Part shown: piece after piece, positions 1 to 5,734 of the stretch
Position numbering within the stretch: the first letter of the stretch is position 1
Layout: each line of letters opens with the position of its first letter
NCBI GenBank assembly: GCA_046732895.1
Contig: JBKPNZ010000005.1
Span: 1 to 15,721, forward strand
Direction: 5' to 3'
From: JBKPNZ01 sp046732895
GTDB taxonomy: Bacteria > Actinomycetota > Thermoleophilia > Solirubrobacterales > 70-9
Length of the DNA stretch: 15,721 bases
Notes under the pieces: model-generated
The model's database searches: none
What the model was told of the DNA's origin: nothing
The model's input: only the letters and a program-made list of their open reading frames with translations
Translations under genes and position numbers: made by a program

Positions 1-285
1 GAACCACTTGACCCTGTAGGTCGGGCGGTTTTCGTCGAAGGTGCGGAGGTCCAGGGTCTGTGGGTCCGGGCTCTCGCTCTTGGCCCGGAACCAGAGGTCG
101 CGACTCTCCCCCACCCGCACCTTCGCCTGACCGTCGGTGGCGAAGGGTCCGTCCTTGTGCTTCGACCCACCGATCGTCGCCGGCGGATTGAGGGCCTGGG
201 CGATCGCGACGAAGCTTGCGAGCGCAACTACGGCAGTGGCGAGCACCAGCGCGATGCGGCGGCGAGGCTTCGGCATCCGCGGCAT
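1..285 (-). CDS. Secreted protein of unknown function, N-terminal part only
   Basis: The minus strand reads from an ATG at 285 through 95 codons and off the left edge with no stop. The first 30 or so residues look like a Sec signal peptide: a basic start (MPRMPKPRRR), a hydrophobic core (IALVLATAVVALASFVAIA) and a likely cleavage near AQA-LN. The visible mature part is polar, lacks cysteines and matches no domain I recognise; it contains RVGESRDLWFRAKS. A second in-frame ATG at residue 4 could be the true start, and neither has a strong ribosome binding site. The gene follows the stress protein stop by 27 nt on the same strand, so the two may be co-transcribed. Export is a fairly safe inference; function is unknown. 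Confidence 0.7.
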   Translation of the reverse strand, partial: MPRMPKPRRRIALVLATAVVALASFVAIAQALNPPATIGGSKHKDGPFATDGQAKVRVGESRDLWFRAKSESPDPQTLDLRTFDENRPTYRVKWF

Positions 286-312
286 TGTGCCAGGTGGGGC
301 CGAGGGAGCGAC

Positions 313-744
313 CTAACCGTCGGGGTGGATCACGAGCATTGCCACGTGCGAGTGGAAGTGGACGTAGGCGGCGACGCTCCCGAACAGGTTGCTGACCACT
401 CGTCCGCGCTCGCGTGTGCCCATCACGAGCAGGTCGTGACGCCCGGCCTCGATCTGCTTGACGATCTCCTCACCCGGGTTGCCGTGCTTGAGGACGGTCG
501 TCACCGGCAGGTCCTCCGGGAGCGCCCCGACGGCATCGCGAAGCAGCTTCTCGGTCTCCGTCATCGCCTCGTTCTCGAGGGCATCGATGTCCACCGGCGC
601 GCGATAGGCGAACGGCGGGATCTCGGGCGCCACGGCGATGATCGTCAGGCGCGTGTTCAGGGCTTCGGCGAGCTCGCCCGCCTCCTCGAGCGCGCGATGA
701 GCGGTCTCGGAGAGGTCGATCGCAACGAGGATGTTGCGGAACAT
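313..744 (-). CDS. Universal stress protein (UspA family)
   Basis: A complete 143-residue protein, the normal length for a single-domain UspA. It opens with the family strand and loop (FRNILVAIDLSETAHRAL), where the early Asp normally contacts nucleotide, and ends with the family GTRERGR...NLFGSVA...HVAMLVIH region. Family members are cytoplasmic dimers that bind ATP or AMP and help survival under starvation, hypoxia or oxidative stress. The usual ATP loop is G-x2-G-x9-G-S/T; here the second glycine is Glu (G-T-R-E-x9-G-S), so ATP binding may be weakened or absent. No strong ribosome binding site precedes the ATG. It lies 27 nt upstream of the secreted-protein gene. The family call is firm; the physiological role is inferred. 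Confidence 0.93.
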   Translation of the reverse strand: MFRNILVAIDLSETAHRALEEAGELAEALNTRLTIIAVAPEIPPFAYRAPVDIDALENEAMTETEKLLRDAVGALPEDLPVTTVLKHGNPGEEIVKQIEAGRHDLLVMGTRERGRVVSNLFGSVAAYVHFHSHVAMLVIHPDG

Positions 745-850
745 CTCGGGTCTCGGATCAGGGTGACCGGCGCGCGAACGACATCGCCGCTCACATTACT
801 CCCGGCCTGATTGGGGGCTGGGAGCACAGCGAGCGACGACGTCGTTTGGC

Positions 851-1096
851 TCAGTGGAACGTGATCGCGTTCACCGCCGACTTGATCTTGCCGACGATGA
901 CCTCGGCCAGCTCGGTCCCCGAGCTGCCGTTGAACCCCTTCATGGCGGCGACCATGCCGACCATGAGCAGCGAGACCAGCAGGATCAGGCCGACGTACTC
1001 GACCGTGCCCTGCCCGCGCTCGGAGGCGAGGCGGTGGCGAACGCGGCCCGTGAGGTGGAGGGTGTTGAGGGGTGCGTACGCAAACAGCTGTTGCAT
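851..1096 (-). CDS. Flp-type (type IVb) pilin precursor
   Basis: 81 residues with the layout of a type IVb prepilin: a basic leader of about 28 residues, a processing site ERG/QGTVEY with Gly at -1, Glu at +5 and Tyr at +6 of the mature protein, then a single hydrophobic helix (VGLILLVSLLMVGMVAAM) and a short polar tail. A TadV-type prepilin peptidase would cleave after Gly28, and the mature pilin would be assembled by a Tad secretion system into a thin adhesive fibre. The start is supported by GGAAGGAAG at 1101-1109 (minus strand), 4 nt before the ATG. The leader is longer than in many Flp pilins. No other tad/cpa genes are in the window, so it is either an orphan pilin or served from elsewhere in the genome. 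Confidence 0.85.
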   Translation of the reverse strand: MQQLFAYAPLNTLHLTGRVRHRLASERGQGTVEYVGLILLVSLLMVGMVAAMKGFNGSSGTELAEVIVGKIKSAVNAITFH

Positions 1097-1107
1097 CGGA
1101 CTTCCTT

Positions 1108-1123
1108 CCGTCGATTTCGACGG
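1108..1123 (-). promoter_or_regulatory. Inverted repeat in the pilin leader, overlapping its ribosome binding site
   Basis: The sequence CCGTCGA-TT-TCGACGG is a perfect 7-bp inverted repeat with a 2-nt centre. It begins 12 nt upstream of the pilin ATG, and its last two bases are the first two of the GGAAGGAAG ribosome binding site. As DNA it could be an operator. As RNA it would form a 6-bp hairpin with an AAAU loop directly beside the ribosome binding site, so translational control is equally possible. Confidence 0.45.
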
Positions 1124-1171
1124 TTGCGATGCTGGCCGAGAGCGTGTGACAGATCTAGACGTGGGAGTCTG

Positions 1172-1198
1172 AACTCGCGCCCTCCTGCGTCGCGAGTT
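1172..1198 (-). terminator. Hairpin directly after the cyclase stop codon
   Basis: Arms AACTCGCG (1172-1179) and CGCGAGTT (1191-1198) pair over 8 bp around an 11-nt loop. On the minus strand the stem starts immediately after the TGA of the cyclase gene. There is no U-run behind it, so it may be a weak or U-less actinobacterial terminator, or a 3' end-stabilising hairpin. Its position between the cyclase and the pilin suggests the two are separate transcription units. Confidence 0.5.
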
Positions 1199-2014
1199 TC
1201 ACGAGGCAGGGACGGCCGATCGCAGAGGCGGGAAGTCGGCGGGCAGGTCAGCCGCGTCCACTTGGAAGAGATCCACCGGCTCGGGCAGGCCACGGAACCT
1301 CCAGGCGCCAAGGCTCCTCAGGCTGACTCCGTCTGGGAGCGACGCCTCGACCGCTCTGCGCACCGCAGACGACATCAAGATCTGGCCACCGTGCGCCGCG
1401 AAGCAGATACGCGCGGCAGCGTGGACCGAGAGCCCGACGTAGCCGGTATCTGTGAGCGCTGGGCGCCCGCGGTGCAGGCCGATTCTCAGCCGTACGTCGG
1501 TCGCCCAGGGCCAAGCGTCGGCTGACATCGCCCGCTGGATTGTGAGCGCCGCCTCGAGCGCCGCGGGGGCCTGTTCGAATACCGCCAAGGAATCGTCCCC
1601 GCGGACGTCCACCTCGCGACCCCCGGCATGCCGCACCGCGGCGCGCACCCGACGGCGGACATCGGCGAGGAAACGCGCGTAGTGATCGCCGAGGCGCCCC
1701 AGCAGCTCGGTTGAGCCCTCGATATCGGTCAGCAGGAATGTGACGTGACCCTTCGGCAGCTTGCGCTGCGGCTGCAGCTGAGCGCTGATGAAGCCGATCG
1801 GCACGATTCCGTGCTTCTTGGCCGCTCTCAGCAGCCGGCTGCGCGCGCGGTCCCGTGCCTCGTCGTCCTCAAACGCCACCTGACTGAACCGCGCCAGTGC
1901 ATTCCGGACGTGCGATGCGTCGTGGATCGGCAGACGACGACGGCCGCGTGAATCGATGTACGCAAAGGCCCTGTCCGGAAGCTGCGCACGCTCCTTCGCG
2001 CTGAGCGATGGCAC
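1199..2014 (-). CDS. Class III adenylate/guanylate cyclase with DUF6582-like N-terminus
   Basis: 271 residues. Residues 1-75 resemble the short DUF6582-type region (LSAKERAQLPDRAFAYID, then RRLPIHDASHVRNALAR). Residues 88-252 form a class III cyclase homology domain that makes cAMP or cGMP from the NTP as a dimer. The first metal Asp is D97 in TDIEGST and the second is in GDD (139-141). The conserved Arg is R202. The usual substrate Lys is replaced by Asp136 and the usual transition-state Asn by His198 (VHAAAR). I recall such substitutions in an actinobacterial subfamily, so they do not by themselves mean it is inactive. There is no membrane segment, so it should be cytoplasmic. The start is GTG at 2014, chosen because the DUF-like motif begins at once; the ribosome binding site is weak. 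It diverges from a cyclic-nucleotide-binding gene. Whether it makes cAMP or cGMP cannot be read here. Confidence 0.88.
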   Translation of the reverse strand: MPSLSAKERAQLPDRAFAYIDSRGRRRLPIHDASHVRNALARFSQVAFEDDEARDRARSRLLRAAKKHGIVPIGFISAQLQPQRKLPKGHVTFLLTDIEGSTELLGRLGDHYARFLADVRRRVRAAVRHAGGREVDVRGDDSLAVFEQAPAALEAALTIQRAMSADAWPWATDVRLRIGLHRGRPALTDTGYVGLSVHAAARICFAAHGGQILMSSAVRRAVEASLPDGVSLRSLGAWRFRGLPEPVDLFQVDAADLPADFPPLRSAVPAS

Positions 2015-2118
2015 GCCCGCATGATCGCAAGAACCGACGCCGACAAAACGCGACCGAGCCGCTCGCCGCCAGGAGCGTTAGCCGCCGGGCCCGCTTCAGA
2101 CTTGAAATACTCGCGCGG

Positions 2119-2565
2119 ATGAAGCGACCGGCGCCACGGCGCTCGCGCGACCCCAAGGTCGAGCGGCTTTCGCAGGTTCAGCTCTTCTCGGCCTGCAACA
2201 AGCGGGAACTGGCTCGCATCGCCGCCCTCACGACCGAGATCGAAGTCCCCCTGGGCAGGGTTCTGATGCGTCAGGGGGATCCGGGACGCGAGTGCTTTGT
2301 GATCGAGGAGGGGCGGGCAAGAGTGACCATCCGCGGTCGCAAGACCACGATGATGGGCCCGGGCGAATCCTTCGGCGAGATGGCGCTGCTCCATACCGCA
2401 CCGCGGTCCGCCACGGTCACCGCCGCGAGCGACATGCATCTCCTGGTGCTCAGCTCGCGCGAGTTCGCAACCCTGCTCAACGACGTGCCGAGCGTTGCGC
2501 GGAAGGTGCTGGCCGCGGTTGGCGAGCGCCTTCGCAACGCCGAACGCGCGCAGCCCCACCACTGA
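2119..2565 (+). CDS. Stand-alone cyclic-nucleotide-binding domain protein
   Basis: 148 residues from the ATG at 2119. Nearly the whole protein is one cNMP-binding domain (residues 13-140). The beta-roll contains GDPGRECFVIEEGRARV. The phosphate-binding cassette is intact: GESFGEMALL with Glu87 for the ribose, then PRSATV with Arg96 for the phosphate. The helix after it ends in VARKVLAAVGERLR. No helix-turn-helix, kinase or channel domain follows, so it must signal through a partner. The frame stays open upstream to an ATG at 2008, which would add 37 very basic residues and overlap the cyclase start by 7 nt; I prefer 2119 because family resemblance begins there. It is divergent from the cyclase, which suggests one signalling module. 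Confidence 0.85.
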   Translation: MKRPAPRRSRDPKVERLSQVQLFSACNKRELARIAALTTEIEVPLGRVLMRQGDPGRECFVIEEGRARVTIRGRKTTMMGPGESFGEMALLHTAPRSATVTAASDMHLLVLSSREFATLLNDVPSVARKVLAAVGERLRNAERAQPHH

Positions 2566-2580
2566 GCCGTTCGGCGGTCA

Positions 2581-2605
2581 CCGGGAGGGCGCCCGGCTCT
2601 TCTCC
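2581..2605 (+). terminator. Possible weak terminator after the cNMP-binding gene
   Basis: CCGGG (2581-2585) and CCCGG (2592-2596) form a 5-bp stem around a 6-nt loop, followed by the pyrimidine stretch CTCTTCTCC. An alternative longer pairing joins GAGCCG at 2564-2569 to CGGCTC at 2594-2599. It lies in the 84-nt gap before the phospholipase-like gene. The stem is short and there is no U-run, so this is tentative. Confidence 0.3.
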
Positions 2606-2649
2606 AACTGCGGGGCATTTCCCGTGCGCTGACTGCCACTGATGCGAGG

Positions 2650-4752
2650 ATGCGCGCAGTGAGGGGACCGCGCGCCTCCATCGTCCTTCTCGTCCTGGGG
2701 CTCGTCTGCCTGCTCGCAGGCACGTCGATGCTCTACCTGCGGGCGGAGATCTTCGACGCCAACCAGCTCGCCGACAAGGCCGTCTCCGCGATCGACGACT
2801 CCGACGTGCGCGAGGTGGCGGCGCGCAAGACGACGAACCAGCTCATCAAGAGCGTCGACCCGAACCTGGTCAGCGTCCGGCCGCTGCTCGAGGCCGGCAT
2901 CGAAGGAATCGCCGGATCCGGTGTGTTCAAGGGCGCCGTCCACAAGGGCGTCGAAGCCGCCTATGGCACGACCATCGACGGCAACGACGACGCCGTCGTC
3001 ACCGCCGCCAATCTCGGCGTGCTCCTGAGCCAGACCCTGCGGCAGTTCAAGCCCCACCTGGCCAAGCAGATTCCCAAGGGGTTCGATTCGACCCTGGTCC
3101 GCATCGGCAAGGGCGGGTTCGCGACCGACCTGGCCCAGCTCGTCGAGAAGCTGCGCCTGCTGGGCCTGGTGCTGCCGGCGCTCGGCCTCGTTCTGCTCGC
3201 AGGCTCGATCGCGGTGGCACCGGAGCGTCGCCGCGCGGCGACGCGGATCGGCGCCGGGCTTGGAATCGTCGGACTCGTCGGCGCCGCGACGCTGATGATC
3301 GCGCAGGGCGTGCTCAGGCTGAGGATCGACGGCGATGCCGACCGGGGCGCCTTCGACGCGCTCTGGGACGTCTTCCTGGGCGGGCTGCGCAACTGGTACC
3401 TCGTGGTCGGCGGGGCCGGCATCGTGATCGCCTCGGCGGCGGCGTCCGCGCTCCGCCCCCGCGAGCACGGCACGCTCCTGCGCGGAATCTGGAAGCGAGT
3501 CGCCGTCGAGCCGCAGACCACTCGGGGGCGGCTTCTGTGGGCGGCCGGCTGGGGCACCGTGGGCCTCCTCATGATCTTCGAGCCGATCCTGGTGCTCAAG
3601 GCCGTGATGCTCGTCGGCGGCGCCTACCTGCTTTCGCGCGCCACGAGCACCGTGATCGCGCTCGCCGGTGAGCCGGTGAGCGCCGCCGAGAGCCGCAGCG
3701 AGCGCCGTCGCATCCTGGTGTGGAGCCTGGGCGCGATCGCAACCGCGATCCTCATCGGCGTCGTGCTGATCGCGATCCTGGGCGGCAGCGAGGATCGGAC
3801 GAGGCACCCGACGGCCGGGCCCGGCTGCAACGGCGCGAAGGAGCTCTGCGGCCGCTCGCTCGACCGAGTCGCGTTCGCCGCTACGCACAACTCCTACGCC
3901 GGGGCGAACTACCCAGGGTTCCTCTTCCCCGAGCAGAACGACCGGATCCCGCAACAGCTCGATGCCGGCGTCCGCGGCCTTTGGATCGACACCTACTACG
4001 GCGTTCCGGGCAGGCGTGTCTACACGGATACGAGCAAGCTGAGCCCCGCTCTGATCGCGCAGATCGACCAGGAGCTTGGCCCCAAGTTCACCGCGGCGGG
4101 AAATCGGATCCGGGCGCAGATCGCCAAGCCTCCTGCGGACGCCAAGACGAGGATCTACCTCTGCCACGGCTTCTGCGAGCTGGGGGCGGTGAGCGCCGAG
4201 AAGACATTTGAGGAGATCGCCGGGTTCATGCACGACAACCCGCGCGAGGTCCTGATCATCGACCTGGAGGACTACACGACGCCGAAGGACACGCAGCGAC
4301 TGATCGAGAAGACCGGCCTCGTCGACTACATCTACAAGGGCCCGCAGGGCCCGCCGTGGCCGACCCTCCAGCAGATGATCGACTCCGGCGGGCGGATCCT
4401 GCTCGTCGCCGAGCACATGACGGGGGGCGCCTCCTGGTACCGGCCGCTCAACAAGACGATCAAGGAAACGCCCTTCGACTTCAAGACGCCGGCCGACATG
4501 ACCTGCAAGGGCGGGCGCGGGAACCGCGCCGACGCCCTCTTCCTCATCAACAACTGGATCAACACGGACCCGACGCCGAAGCCGTCGAACGCGGCCAAGG
4601 TCAACGCGCGCCGGTTCCTGGTCCAGCGGGCGCGCAAGTGCCGGCGCCAGCGCAACGCCTTCCCGAACGTGCTGAACGTCGACTTCTACAAGGATGGCGA
4701 CCTGTTCGGCGCGGTGGACGAGCTGAATGGCGTCCCGCCGAAGTCGAAGTAG
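2650..4752 (+). CDS. Multi-pass membrane protein with C-terminal PI-PLC X-like domain
   Basis: Up to 700 residues. A signal-anchor helix near residues 10-30 is followed by a soluble segment (about 31-165), then hydrophobic helices near 168-190, 197-220, 249-268, 294-330 (probably two) and 352-378. From about 393 to the end is a domain like the X domain of phosphatidylinositol-specific phospholipase C, which cleaves a phosphodiester by acid-base catalysis with two histidines. These are visible as His413 in ATHNSY and His506 in YLCHGFC, with Arg442/Asp447 in VRGLWIDTYY and an acidic strand VLIIDLEDY. Cys393/Cys400 and Cys505/Cys509 could form disulfides, fitting an extracytoplasmic site. The substrate is unknown. 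GAGGA at 2646-2650 sits well before a GTG at 2659, which may be the true start (697 residues). The next gene begins 2 nt after the stop. Confidence 0.85.
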   Translation: MRAVRGPRASIVLLVLGLVCLLAGTSMLYLRAEIFDANQLADKAVSAIDDSDVREVAARKTTNQLIKSVDPNLVSVRPLLEAGIEGIAGSGVFKGAVHKGVEAAYGTTIDGNDDAVVTAANLGVLLSQTLRQFKPHLAKQIPKGFDSTLVRIGKGGFATDLAQLVEKLRLLGLVLPALGLVLLAGSIAVAPERRRAATRIGAGLGIVGLVGAATLMIAQGVLRLRIDGDADRGAFDALWDVFLGGLRNWYLVVGGAGIVIASAAASALRPREHGTLLRGIWKRVAVEPQTTRGRLLWAAGWGTVGLLMIFEPILVLKAVMLVGGAYLLSRATSTVIALAGEPVSAAESRSERRRILVWSLGAIATAILIGVVLIAILGGSEDRTRHPTAGPGCNGAKELCGRSLDRVAFAATHNSYAGANYPGFLFPEQNDRIPQQLDAGVRGLWIDTYYGVPGRRVYTDTSKLSPALIAQIDQELGPKFTAAGNRIRAQIAKPPADAKTRIYLCHGFCELGAVSAEKTFEEIAGFMHDNPREVLIIDLEDYTTPKDTQRLIEKTGLVDYIYKGPQGPPWPTLQQMIDSGGRILLVAEHMTGGASWYRPLNKTIKETPFDFKTPADMTCKGGRGNRADALFLINNWINTDPTPKPSNAAKVNARRFLVQRARKCRRQRNAFPNVLNVDFYKDGDLFGAVDELNGVPPKSK

Positions 4753-4754
4753 GG

Positions 4755-5723
4755 ATGCGCGTCCTCGTCGTCACCAACCTGACGCCCGACGCGAAGACGC
4801 CGAACCGGGGCAACTACGTCCGGGATCAGGTGGCGGCGCTGCGGCGGCTCGGGGTCGACGTCGACCTGCTCTCGTTTCCGATCGGCAAGCGCCAGTACGT
4901 GCGTGCGGTGGGGCGCATCCGGCGCGCCCTGCGAGAGCAGCGCTTCGACCTCGTGCACGCGCACTATGGACTGGCGGGCTGGTGCGCGCAGCTGGCCGGA
5001 GCCGCCCCGCTCGTCGTCACCTTCCACGGCACTGACGTCCGTCACCGCACGGTGGGCCGACTCTCGCGCCGGCTCGCCCGGCGGATCGAGCTCGCGGCGG
5101 GCGCGTCGCGCGCCCTGTTCGAGCCGGAGGCCGGCAGGCCGGGACTGCCGCGCGTGCCGGGCGGTGCCGCCGTCCTTCCGTGTGGCGCGGATCTGGAGCG
5201 CTTTCGCCCGTGCCCGCGCGGAGAGGCACGGGAGCGGCTCGGACTCGATCCCGGCGGCCGGTTCCTGCTTTTCCCCGCGGCCCCGTTTCGCGCCGAGAAG
5301 CGCTACGACCGCGCGCTCGAGCTGGCGACGCTCTGCAACGCGCAGGTGCTCGACGGGGGCGACATCGAGGGCGAGCTCATGCCGGACTGGATCAATGCCT
5401 CCAATGCAGTGCTCGTCACCTCCGACAACGAGGGCTTCGGGCTCGTGGCCGTCGAGGCGCTGGCCTGCGACGTGGCCGTCCTCTCGACTCCCGTCGGGGT
5501 GGCCCCCACCCTCTTGCGTGGGATCGACGGGTGCCTCGCCGGCGAGTTCGACGCCGAGCGGTGGGCGGGAATCGCTCGCCCTCATCTGGATGCTGAGGAC
5601 TCACGGGTGACCGGGCGTGAGCGGGCCGCCTGGTTCGCCGCGGACCCGCTCGCCGAGCGGGTGCTCGTCGCCTATCGCGAGCTCCTGGAATCGACTGGCG
5701 TGAGCGGGGCCAATCTTCCGTAG
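4755..5723 (+). CDS. GT4-family glycosyltransferase, TuaC-like
   Basis: 322 residues with a GT-B fold pattern. The N-terminal acceptor half starts MRVLVVTNLTPDAKTPNRGN and includes FDLVHAHYGLAGW and a VVTFHGTD turn. The C-terminal donor half carries the GT4 E-x7-E motif, E226 and E234, within NEGFGLVAVEALAC, followed by VLSTPVGVAP. Such enzymes move a sugar from an activated nucleotide donor to an envelope or lipid acceptor at the cytoplasmic membrane face; the nearest family in memory is the teichuronic acid enzyme TuaC. The stretch between the domains (residues 176-220) is shorter than in typical GT4 enzymes. The frame is open far upstream into the PLC-like gene, but similarity begins at the ATG at 4755, 2 nt after the previous stop. 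Tight spacing suggests translational coupling and a shared envelope role. The sugar and acceptor are not identifiable. Confidence 0.87.
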   Translation: MRVLVVTNLTPDAKTPNRGNYVRDQVAALRRLGVDVDLLSFPIGKRQYVRAVGRIRRALREQRFDLVHAHYGLAGWCAQLAGAAPLVVTFHGTDVRHRTVGRLSRRLARRIELAAGASRALFEPEAGRPGLPRVPGGAAVLPCGADLERFRPCPRGEARERLGLDPGGRFLLFPAAPFRAEKRYDRALELATLCNAQVLDGGDIEGELMPDWINASNAVLVTSDNEGFGLVAVEALACDVAVLSTPVGVAPTLLRGIDGCLAGEFDAERWAGIARPHLDAEDSRVTGRERAAWFAADPLAERVLVAYRELLESTGVSGANLP

Positions 5724-5734
5724 GCTGAGCTTCG

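Noticed and set aside
157..810. 217-codon plus-strand frame over the stress-protein gene
   Set aside because: Antisense shadow of a clear UspA protein, with biased composition.
836..845. Ten-base palindrome ACGACGTCGT downstream of the pilin stop
   Set aside because: Too short in GC-rich DNA, with no U-run or clear regulatory position.
2102..2107. TTGAAA as a -35 box for the cNMP-binding gene
   Set aside because: It lies only 11 nt before the chosen start codon, so a matching -10 would fall inside the gene.
1828..2562. 244-codon minus-strand frame over the cNMP-binding gene
   Set aside because: No recognisable domain; it overlaps both the cyclase start and an intact cNMP domain on the other strand.
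2578..4416. 612-codon open frame on the minus strand opposite the PLC-like gene
   Set aside because: Its translation is low-complexity Arg/Asp/Gly/Leu-rich with no domain, as expected for antisense frames in GC-rich DNA; the plus strand has a clear enzyme domain.
4356..4754. Upstream extension of the glycosyltransferase frame
   Set aside because: The extra residues overlap the end of the PLC-like gene and are low-complexity; GT4 similarity begins at the ATG at 4755.
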